Assembly: GCA_022652985.1 (NCBI GenBank)
Contig: JALCRY010000005.1
Span: forward strand, 1-64,000
DNA: 64,000 bases
DNA from: Eubacteriaceae bacterium
Lineage (GTDB): Bacteria; Bacillota; Clostridia; Peptostreptococcales; Anaerovoracaceae
Direction of reading: 5' to 3'
Notes under the pieces: model-generated
The model's input: only the letters and a program-made list of their open reading frames with translations
Databases searched by the model: none
What the model was told of the DNA's origin: nothing
Shown here: positions 56,711 through 64,000 of the stretch, piece by piece
How the letters are laid out: every line of letters begins with the position of its first letter
Position numbering within the stretch: position 1 is the first letter of the stretch
Position numbers and translations under genes: made by a program

Positions 56711-58702
56711 TTACTCCGTCGTACTCAGGATCGTATCGTTCTTCGTATCCGTCTGACTCACCTTCATCTTGGAGATATCCGAAGGGTCGACATCCTCGTT
56801 CAGGCCGAGTATAGTCGGTCCGAGATACGTCGTCTTGAGCACCTTGTCTCCTACCGTGATCTTGCTGTACTCCGTGAAATTCTGTCCCTTGATGTAATAC
56901 TTTTCTCCGATCTTGACGATCTTCTTGATCTTTATTTCCTTCACGCCCATTTTCAGCGATATCGGTTTGAACGGATTCGTCCCGCCGTAGATATATTTCT
57001 CGCCGTAGAGCATATCATACTGCAGCATTTTCATCTCCGCCCTGTAATTTTTATCGCTTCTGTGATCCTGCTGGAATGTGACCATCGTGCCGTTGTGTAT
57101 GCCTATCCTGTTCAGAAGTTCCGAACCGATCTGATACGCGGTTAGGTCTTCGACCTTTCTGCTCCCGTACTTGTAATTGCTCCAGATGACATAATTCGTC
57201 TGGTATACGCTCCTGTTGCCCTTGAGGTTATCTTCGGTCAGATTGTCCAGGGCCGGCAGATGATCGCCGTACATGACAAGAATCGTCGGCTCGTCATATT
57301 TTTTGAGAGTCGTCGTCAGCTGCTTCACGAACTGATCCATTTCATATATCTGATTCGCGTAATACTCCCACGACCACTTCAGCTCATCCGTCGGCGCGGA
57401 CGTGCAGGTGATAGTCGGATCGTTGATGACTTTTTCCGTCGGATATTTCCCGTGTCCCTGAACAGAGATCGTGTAAATATAATCGCTGCCCTTCGTGGAC
57501 TTCAGCGCATCCATGATATTGCTCGTCAGAACATAATCCCGCGCCCAGCCCTTCGGTGTCCTGCTGACATTGTTCATATACTCCACAGATGTAAATGTCT
57601 GATAGCCGAGATTCCCGAAGACTTCGTTCCTGTGATAAAACGCCGCCCTGTGGTCATGGATCGCATGCGTGGAATAACCCAGCTGCTTAAGATCATACGG
57701 TATGCTTTCGCAGTTTTCTTTCAGTAATATCGAATTGTACGGATATTCTCCCGGTCCGAAGAAGTGCACGCTCATGCCGGTCATCGATTCAAATTCGGTG
57801 TTCGCTGTGCCCGCTCCTACAGCCGGCACTCTCAGCTTGCCCGTAGAGCAGGTCTTCATCAGATAGCGGTAATACGGTATCGGATCCTGTGAAAGCTTGA
57901 TGTCCTTGACAAAGCTCGGGTCGATAAATGATTCGAGCTGCAGGAAGATAATATTCGGTTTGGTAACGCTCGTGGATGTTTCTTTGCCCGCGACTGTTGT
58001 CTCCATTTCCTTCGTGGTAAATATCTTCTTTACATTGGCTTCCGAATAATTCGCGGGCCTGCGCACGCCCTTGTCAAACCCCGTAGCCAGGAAGCAGTAG
58101 GAGAATCCGTTGTCTCTGTACCCGTAGTTGAGGTTCGGGAAATACGTGTCGAGGATGCCTGTTTTCACACACCCGAAAGTCGCGAATATTGCAATTGCTA
58201 TAATCAGAAGAACGCGCGGGACCGCCTTTTTGTATACGACCTTCGCCGCCGCTTTCTTGCTCTTGAAAAATATCAGCACCAGCAGCGCGACGATCGCAGC
58301 GATGCCGGCAACGAGAAGAATGATCTGCATCTTCGACAGATAAGTCGTCGCGATCGAAAGTCCGTCCTTGAGTTCCATGATGTCGTTCGTCGTGAACGGA
58401 GTCATTCTGTTGGCCTGGATAATGCCGTTGACAATACCGAGCACTACCCATATGCCGCCGAACAGGATCAGGAAAAACCGCCTGTTCTTGAACAGGAGCG
58501 ACAGCGACATGCAGGTGAATATAATCAGTGAGTTGAAAAGAAAGATCAGAGGATGTCTGATCATAAATTCCAGCCCGGCCGCAGGTGATGTCGACAGTCT
58601 GGCAAAAGTCTCAATAAACAAATTGACAAGGATCGCCAGGACTGCGTACTGCGCTATGAAATTGTGCCATATCTTAAGCCAGTTTGTCTTCAACTTATCC
58701 AT
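56711..58702 (-). CDS. LTA synthase-family membrane sulfatase
   Basis: N-terminal TM bundle; PNIIFLQLESFIDPSFV, GAGTANTEFESMTG, HGKYPTEK, MYGDHLPAL. Confidence 0.9.
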   Translation of the reverse strand: MDKLKTNWLKIWHNFIAQYAVLAILVNLFIETFARLSTSPAAGLEFMIRHPLIFLFNSLIIFTCMSLSLLFKNRRFFLILFGGIWVVLGIVNGIIQANRMTPFTTNDIMELKDGLSIATTYLSKMQIILLVAGIAAIVALLVLIFFKSKKAAAKVVYKKAVPRVLLIIAIAIFATFGCVKTGILDTYFPNLNYGYRDNGFSYCFLATGFDKGVRRPANYSEANVKKIFTTKEMETTVAGKETSTSVTKPNIIFLQLESFIDPSFVKDIKLSQDPIPYYRYLMKTCSTGKLRVPAVGAGTANTEFESMTGMSVHFFGPGEYPYNSILLKENCESIPYDLKQLGYSTHAIHDHRAAFYHRNEVFGNLGYQTFTSVEYMNNVSRTPKGWARDYVLTSNIMDALKSTKGSDYIYTISVQGHGKYPTEKVINDPTITCTSAPTDELKWSWEYYANQIYEMDQFVKQLTTTLKKYDEPTILVMYGDHLPALDNLTEDNLKGNRSVYQTNYVIWSNYKYGSRKVEDLTAYQIGSELLNRIGIHNGTMVTFQQDHRSDKNYRAEMKMLQYDMLYGEKYIYGGTNPFKPISLKMGVKEIKIKKIVKIGEKYYIKGQNFTEYSKITVGDKVLKTTYLGPTILGLNEDVDPSDISKMKVSQTDTKNDTILSTTE

Positions 58703-59582
58703 TCGGAACTTCCTTTTTTACTCTGTTTGCAAGTTTTGCAAACTCTTCTATCGTCAGCGTCTCGGCCCTTCTCATCGGGTCGATATCTATCTCCTCAAGA
58801 AGCGAACGCATAGCGGCCTTGTCCATTCCCCGGAGGCCCGTCATGCAATTCAGCAGTGTTTTCCTCCTCTGAGAAAACCCCGCTTTTATACACACAAAAA
58901 ACATATTTTCATCGATCAGATCCACAGGTTTCTCACTGCGGACATCAAGACGCAGGACAGCCGAATCGACCTTCGGCCTCGGTACGAAAACTTCCTTCGG
59001 GACATCCGCGACCTTCGTCACATCGCAGTAATACTGCACCGCGACCGAAAGCGCCCCGTACGACTTGACCCCGGCAGGCGCGCATATGCGCTCTGCCACT
59101 TCCTTCTGCATCATTACTGTAATGCTGTCGGCAGGCGTTCCCTCTTCGAGAAGCTTCATGATGATCGGCGTGGTGATGTAATAAGGCAGATTGCCTATCA
59201 CCTTGACTCCGGCTATCCCCGGATTCTCCGCCTTCGCTTTCTCTATGATATCCGTGATGTCCGTCTTGAGTACATCACGGTTGATTATCTCTATATTGCT
59301 GAAATCCCCGAGCGTGACGCCGAGTATCGGGATCAGCGCCTTGTCTATTTCTATCGCGATCACTCTGCGCGCCAGCCGTGCCGCCTCACAGGTGAGCACT
59401 CCGAGTCCCGGTCCTATCTCTATCACGAGATCGTCCGGACCGATGCCTGTCGCATCTATGATCCTGTCAATTATATTCTTGTCGGTCAGGAAATTCTGCC
59501 CGAGGCTCTTGGTCATCTTAAAACCATGCGCCGCCCCGAGGTTTTTTATCGCTTCATGCGAATAAAGTTTCATCTGACTCAT
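58695..59582 (-). CDS. rsmA: 16S rRNA (adenine1518/1519-N6)-dimethyltransferase
   Basis: KSLGQNFLTDKNIIDRII...VIEIGPGLGVLT...VIGNLPYYITTPIIM. Confidence 0.95.
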   Translation of the reverse strand: MSQMKLYSHEAIKNLGAAHGFKMTKSLGQNFLTDKNIIDRIIDATGIGPDDLVIEIGPGLGVLTCEAARLARRVIAIEIDKALIPILGVTLGDFSNIEIINRDVLKTDITDIIEKAKAENPGIAGVKVIGNLPYYITTPIIMKLLEEGTPADSITVMMQKEVAERICAPAGVKSYGALSVAVQYYCDVTKVADVPKEVFVPRPKVDSAVLRLDVRSEKPVDLIDENMFFVCIKAGFSQRRKTLLNCMTGLRGMDKAAMRSLLEEIDIDPMRRAETLTIEEFAKLANRVKKEVPNG

Positions 59583-60109
59583 CTATTCAAATGCCTTTCA
59601 AATTCTTCTTTCGTGATGCCGTAATCATTGAGCTTTCTTAGAAAGCCGGCGGCATTTCCGTAGCCTATCCCGAGAGCCTTTCCCAGCTCCCTGCGTCTTG
59701 CCGACGAGCCCGCGCCTCCCGCAAGACCCGCCGCGTACATATCTTTCATGTCAAATACCGGGGCGCCTTCCGTTTTCGTCGCCCTGGCTTTGGCCAGAGC
59801 CTCGAGTATGGCCTCCGGCCCCGCATTTTCTATGCCAATGTCGCCTTTCTTCTCAGCCTCGTCCCTCGGCAGGAACGCCTGCCTGGCATCCGGAAATCTT
59901 TCCGTCAGCCTGGACCTTATGGTCTCGCCGGCATGATCCGGATCTGTGAAAATTATGAGACCCCTGGTGCTGTAAGCTTTTTCAAGCATCTCCCATGTCG
60001 CATCGGAGATCCCGAATCCGTGAGTCTCAATAGTATCTGTATCCAAAGCTCTTCTGACAGCCGCGGTGTCATCTCTGCCCTCCACGACTATCACTTCTTT
60101 TATTTTCAT
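59579..60109 (-). CDS. rnmV: Ribonuclease M5
   Basis: Toprim: IKEVIVVEGRDDTAAVRRA...LIIFTDPDHAGETIR; coupled to rsmA. Confidence 0.93.
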   Translation of the reverse strand: MKIKEVIVVEGRDDTAAVRRALDTDTIETHGFGISDATWEMLEKAYSTRGLIIFTDPDHAGETIRSRLTERFPDARQAFLPRDEAEKKGDIGIENAGPEAILEALAKARATKTEGAPVFDMKDMYAAGLAGGAGSSARRRELGKALGIGYGNAAGFLRKLNDYGITKEEFERHLNR

Positions 60110-60568
60110 CTATTTGCTGTCCTTATCGGGCATAACATAAAGGGTTTCTCCCGGCATGACCATCTTGAGTTTGTCTCTCGCTTCCTCCTCGATGTAGTCG
60201 GGATCATTCACCTTTTTAAGTTCTTCCCTGAGTTCCTTCTTTTCCTTTGTAAGCTTCTGCTGTTCCGCTATCAGCGAATTCTTTTCCGTTTCCGCCTTGT
60301 ATATATTGTATGTCGAATAGCCGACCATACATGCGAGTATACAGATCACGACAGCATAAACCAATGCACGCCTGCCGCTCATTTTTCTGGAAACACGTTT
60401 TTTCTTCGCGTGTTTAGCGGCAACAGGCGTCTCTTCAGCCGGTGTTTCTTTTTGTGCCCGGCGCTCCTCACGGCTCTGACGTTCACGATCCTTCCGGTAT
60501 TCCCTCAGATCGACAACCCCATTTTTCTTATCGAATTTAGCCTTGCGCCCTTTACTTCTTTTCGCCAT
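60110..60568 (-). CDS. Septum formation initiator (DivIC/FtsB-like)
   Basis: Basic N-terminus, one TM, coiled coil, ...DPDYIEEEARDKLKMVMPGETLYVMP. Confidence 0.85.
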   Translation of the reverse strand: MAKRSKGRKAKFDKKNGVVDLREYRKDRERQSREERRAQKETPAEETPVAAKHAKKKRVSRKMSGRRALVYAVVICILACMVGYSTYNIYKAETEKNSLIAEQQKLTKEKKELREELKKVNDPDYIEEEARDKLKMVMPGETLYVMPDKDSK

Positions 60569-60635
60569 CTGTTTCCTTTGATTACCATATTTTTCTTATT
60601 GTGATTATAACACAATACATACACGAGTGCCATAA

Positions 60636-63218
60636 TCAGAACGAGCCTTCTTTAAGTAAATCCAGCATGCCCGTCTTTCTCACCTTATGCATAGAATACC
60701 ATATCGTCAGCATTACCACGACTCCCAGACTCACGATGCTTATCGCGATAGCGCCCCACGGTATCACAAACAGGATGCTGTAAGTGCCGCCGATGAACCT
60801 GTACATAAGATATGTCAGCAGCAGGGAAACCGGCAGCCCGTACAGGAGCGCCCTCGCCCCGTAAAAAATACATTCGAGATTTATCATCTTCTTGAAGCTC
60901 TTCGGTCCCATCCCCACAGCCTGCAGCATCGCGAATTCCCGCCGCCGCAGCAGCATGTTCGTCGCTATCGTGCTGAAGACATTCGCCGCCGCTATCAGCG
61001 ATATCAGCGTTATGAAACCGTATGAAAGCAGTTTTATCATCGAGATCACATTCCTGACCGTTTCGTACTGCCCCTGCATGTTCACGATCGCGTACGAAGA
61101 TATCCCCTCCGCCCGGCAGATCTTTTCCATATCGCTGTATGTGACCGCCGGATCGCTGCTGCGGAAAAACGCGGCAGGCCTCATGCTTCCGTTGGACTTC
61201 GCATTTTTTATATACCGGCTGCCCAGCAGATTTTCCGCATTGCTCCGGGAAGTATATATACCGACAAGTGTATTATACGCATCGGATCCCATAGGCAGTT
61301 TGCTGCCGTATACCACTTTTACGGTAAATTGCCTCCCGTTATCTCCTTTAAGCGTCATCTGCTCGCTGCGGGCAGAGGAAATATCGGCCGTAAAACTTTC
61401 GGTCCCTTTGTCCGAATAACCGTAGACTTTTCTCGCCGCTATGAATCCGCTGTCGTCAGCGGCGGCTATCCCGTTCTTCTGCGCCAGTTTTGCATACTGC
61501 GCATCCGGCATTACTATCAGCCCCGCATAGAGTTCGGCTTTGCCTTTTGATACCGGGAAAGACGAAGACTCGATCTTCTTCCTGTCCGTACTGGAAAAAT
61601 CGGCCAGAGATTTCTTCACCTTCATCGTATACGCGTTATAGTAAGCGCCTGCGGTCACGTCCTTCGCATCTTTCAGCTTCTCATAGCCCGCATGCGTGAC
61701 ATCGCTCATATAATCGATATCATAATCTATGTTTGTTCCATACTGCTGATCGATCCCGTCCGAAAGATAGCGGATCATCCCGTTGGCCGAGATGAAAAGC
61801 ACCAGGCTCAGGAAAAGCGAAATGATCGCCGCTCTGTAACGCTTCCTGTCGCGCTTGAAATTCTTGCTCGCCAGCACGCCCTCAAATCCGAACAGCTTCT
61901 GCGTCAGCTTCGAGGTCTTCAGCCGTTTGGCCTTGACGGTCTGCGGGATCGCGTTGCGTCGCATGGCCTCCTTCACGCTCACTCTGTATCTCATATGAGC
62001 TGGAAGATAAGCCGAAATCACCAGCATCAGAAACGCCAGTCCGGCGCCTGCCGCCACAAAGCCCCAGGAAATTTGCATGTTGAACGCAGTAATATTGCTC
62101 CCCGCTGTAAAAATAGCCGCGAACTTTTTCCCGACGATCTTAATGACCGTATATATCCCCGCGATGCCTCCGAGAATCCCCGGCGGTATCCCGGCAGCGC
62201 CTATCACAGAAGCTTCGAAAAGCACACAGGTGCGTATCTGTTTCTTCGTGGCGCCGTAAGCCGACAGCATCCCGAAAAGTCCCGTCTTGTCGGCGAACGA
62301 TATCGAAAAAGCGTTGTAAAGAAGCAGCAGAGAGCCCGCCGCGATCAGCAGGATCAGCAGTATTACCGCCACGAGAAGCGTAGTCATCTCGTCTATCCCG
62401 CCGGAAGCTCCGAGGTACATCAGCAGAATATCGTTATAGGTGTAATTTACCGACGAAGGCACCAGGTCCGAGGTGAACGAATAAATGTCGCCCGGATCGT
62501 AAGTCTTGACGAATACAGTGTATCTGGCATTCCGGTTATTGTCGGGTACAGTAATAGCCGTATATCCCGGCGCGTTGTAATCCTCGACGCTCAGTCTCTC
62601 GCATATCCCGACCACGCGGTACGTCTTCTTCTTCGTGCCGGTCAGCTTTTCCTTCGCGTGAGCATATTCGATGCTCTGGCCGAGCAGCGACCCCCTGGCA
62701 ACCGCATTGCCGGCATAGGAAGTATATTTTCTGACCGCTTTCCTGTTCCCGACTTCCAGGGTTATCTTCTGCCCGATGCGGTAATGTATGCGTCCGTTTT
62801 CGAAAAGATGTTCCGGAATAACGATCTCGCCGCTCGTCCGCGCTGCTCTTCCTTCGACGATATTGACGGCGGCGGTATTATACATCTCTTTGCCGAACCC
62901 TGTCACGAACAGGTACGGCTTGTCGCTGTTCGCGCTGTTCACCCTGGCATAGCCTATGTCCTCCGCCGCATCCAGCTCCGACAGTCTGCCGTCGGCTTCC
63001 ATCGTCGCGATTTTCGTCTGCGACACCTGATCGGCGCGCATGTACCAGTCTCCTTCGGAGGCCTCCGTGGATCTCACGAGGAATCCCTGCAGACTGGACG
63101 CGAAAACAAACACCGCGGTCAGCATCGCAGTGGAAAGGATGACGCCTGCGATCATTACTACAGTCCTCATCCTGTTTCTCTTCATATTTTCCAGTACTAT
63201 CTTCCGGAATATATTCAA
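60636..63218 (-). CDS. ABC transporter permease (FtsX/MacB-like)
   Basis: IVLENMKRNRMRTVVMIAGVILSTAMLTAVFVFASSLQ, C-terminal FtsX domain NMLLRRREFAMLQAVGMGPKSFKKMINLE. Confidence 0.9.
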   Translation of the reverse strand: MNIFRKIVLENMKRNRMRTVVMIAGVILSTAMLTAVFVFASSLQGFLVRSTEASEGDWYMRADQVSQTKIATMEADGRLSELDAAEDIGYARVNSANSDKPYLFVTGFGKEMYNTAAVNIVEGRAARTSGEIVIPEHLFENGRIHYRIGQKITLEVGNRKAVRKYTSYAGNAVARGSLLGQSIEYAHAKEKLTGTKKKTYRVVGICERLSVEDYNAPGYTAITVPDNNRNARYTVFVKTYDPGDIYSFTSDLVPSSVNYTYNDILLMYLGASGGIDEMTTLLVAVILLILLIAAGSLLLLYNAFSISFADKTGLFGMLSAYGATKKQIRTCVLFEASVIGAAGIPPGILGGIAGIYTVIKIVGKKFAAIFTAGSNITAFNMQISWGFVAAGAGLAFLMLVISAYLPAHMRYRVSVKEAMRRNAIPQTVKAKRLKTSKLTQKLFGFEGVLASKNFKRDRKRYRAAIISLFLSLVLFISANGMIRYLSDGIDQQYGTNIDYDIDYMSDVTHAGYEKLKDAKDVTAGAYYNAYTMKVKKSLADFSSTDRKKIESSSFPVSKGKAELYAGLIVMPDAQYAKLAQKNGIAAADDSGFIAARKVYGYSDKGTESFTADISSARSEQMTLKGDNGRQFTVKVVYGSKLPMGSDAYNTLVGIYTSRSNAENLLGSRYIKNAKSNGSMRPAAFFRSSDPAVTYSDMEKICRAEGISSYAIVNMQGQYETVRNVISMIKLLSYGFITLISLIAAANVFSTIATNMLLRRREFAMLQAVGMGPKSFKKMINLECIFYGARALLYGLPVSLLLTYLMYRFIGGTYSILFVIPWGAIAISIVSLGVVVMLTIWYSMHKVRKTGMLDLLKEGSF

Positions 63219-63898
63219 CGTCTCACCACCTCGTCGGATGTGAGCCTGCCGTCGTCTATGGACATTATCCTGTCCGCCTGAAGGGCAATGTTCTCATCAT
63301 GGGTTATGACTATCAGTGTCTGATTATACCGTTTGTTCGAGCGCTTCAGAAGCTCGACGATCTCCTGGCTGTTCTTTGAATCAAGATTTCCGGTCGGCTC
63401 GTCCGCCAGCACCATCATCGGCGAATTGATCAGCGCCCGCCCTATGGAAACGCGCTGCTGCTGTCCGCCCGAAAGCTGACTCGGAAAATTGAATTCCCTG
63501 TCCTTCATGCCCAGATTTTTGAGGATCTCGTCGATCAGACGCTCGTCCGGCTCCCGGCCGTCCATGAGGATCGGCAGAGCAATATTTTCCCTTACATTGA
63601 GCACCGGGATCAGATTGAAGAACTGATAAACGAATCCGACCTGCCGCCTTCTGTACACCGCCAGCTCCTCTTCGCTGCGGTCGAAAAGATTCATTCCGTC
63701 GACATAGACATACCCCGACGTAGGTTCATCCATACCTCCGATCATGTGCAGCAATGTGGATTTCCCCGAACCGGAAGGTCCGATGATCGCGACGAATTCG
63801 CCCTTCTGCACAGTAAAAGAAACATCGTCGAGAGCCTTCACTTCACTCTCGCCGCTGCCGTAACTTTTACACAGATTTTTAACTTCTAAAATCTCCAT
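63215..63898 (-). CDS. ABC transporter ATP-binding protein
   Basis: [50 protein letters not shown]. Confidence 0.95.
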   Translation of the reverse strand: MEILEVKNLCKSYGSGESEVKALDDVSFTVQKGEFVAIIGPSGSGKSTLLHMIGGMDEPTSGYVYVDGMNLFDRSEEELAVYRRRQVGFVYQFFNLIPVLNVRENIALPILMDGREPDERLIDEILKNLGMKDREFNFPSQLSGGQQQRVSIGRALINSPMMVLADEPTGNLDSKNSQEIVELLKRSNKRYNQTLIVITHDENIALQADRIMSIDDGRLTSDEVVRR

Positions 63899-63915
63899 CG
63901 GCGCCCGCCCCCGTA

Positions 63916-64000
63916 TCAGACCAGCTTTTTATAGAATTTGACCGTGAATCTCGCACCCGGTCCGTCTTTTCTGTTTTCGGCTTTTATGCTGCCGTTCTGT
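63916..64000 (-). CDS. Sensor histidine kinase, C-terminal fragment (rest outside window)
   Basis: Reverse-strand translation QNGSIKAENRKDGPGARFTVKFYKKLV* matches the end of an HATPase_c domain; adjacency to the ABC genes supports a Bce-like two-component pairing. Confidence 0.7.
   Translation of the reverse strand, partial: QNGSIKAENRKDGPGARFTVKFYKKLV

Noticed and set aside
61692-63281. 529-aa plus-strand ORF
   Set aside because: Lies fully antisense to the FtsX-type permease; composition is the typical shadow ORF of a GC-biased gene with no recognisable domain.
1-64000. tRNA/rRNA genes and prophage
   Set aside because: No cloverleaf-like or rRNA-like sequence and no phage structural/integrase genes were recognised by eye; a tRNAscan/Infernal run would be decisive.

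Overview
A 64-kb window of a Firmicutes-like (Clostridia/Eubacteriales) chromosome, annotated by reading the sequence and ORF translations only; no database search was run. Main blocks: (i) 0.5-13 kb housekeeping and envelope genes, including three tandem 210-aa membrane paralogs, rlmH, rnhA, hisD and an L,D-transpeptidase. (ii) 13.0-14.65 kb, a noncoding stretch packed with at least four unrelated repeat/hairpin families. (iii) ilvE, an APC permease, an M29 aminopeptidase and a TyrR-like AAA+ regulator that lacks the GAFTGA loop. (iv) A complete-looking aromatic amino acid operon (aroF-tyrA-aroB-aroA-aroC-CM-aroEK fusion), preceded by an unannotated Tyr-rich leader peptide (MHISAFTAAYAYYYSYYYFGKKSLAVVK) and an intrinsic terminator, the layout of an attenuator. 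(v) 30.3-56.1 kb, an apparent sigma-54 regulon: five near-consensus -24/-12 promoters, each preceded by TTYCA-N4-TGRAA-like dyads at about 95-150 bp, with two PrpR-type sigma-54 activators. It drives alcohol/aldehyde dehydrogenases, an MIP channel, an MFS transporter and an operon combining a PrpF-like isomerase, DmdA/B-like dehydratase, class III CoA-transferase, HMG-CoA-lyase-like enzyme, NifU-like scaffold and GGGtGRT protein. An IS200-like element lies inside this block. (vi) ybaK, an LTA-synthase-like sulfatase, ksgA, rnmV, a DivIC-like gene and an ABC (FtsX/MacB-type) transporter. The best candidates for undescribed biology are the sigma-54 catabolic regulon, the Tyr leader attenuator, and the fixed-spacing AATTATGCAAA-N21-TTTGCATAATT repeat units.
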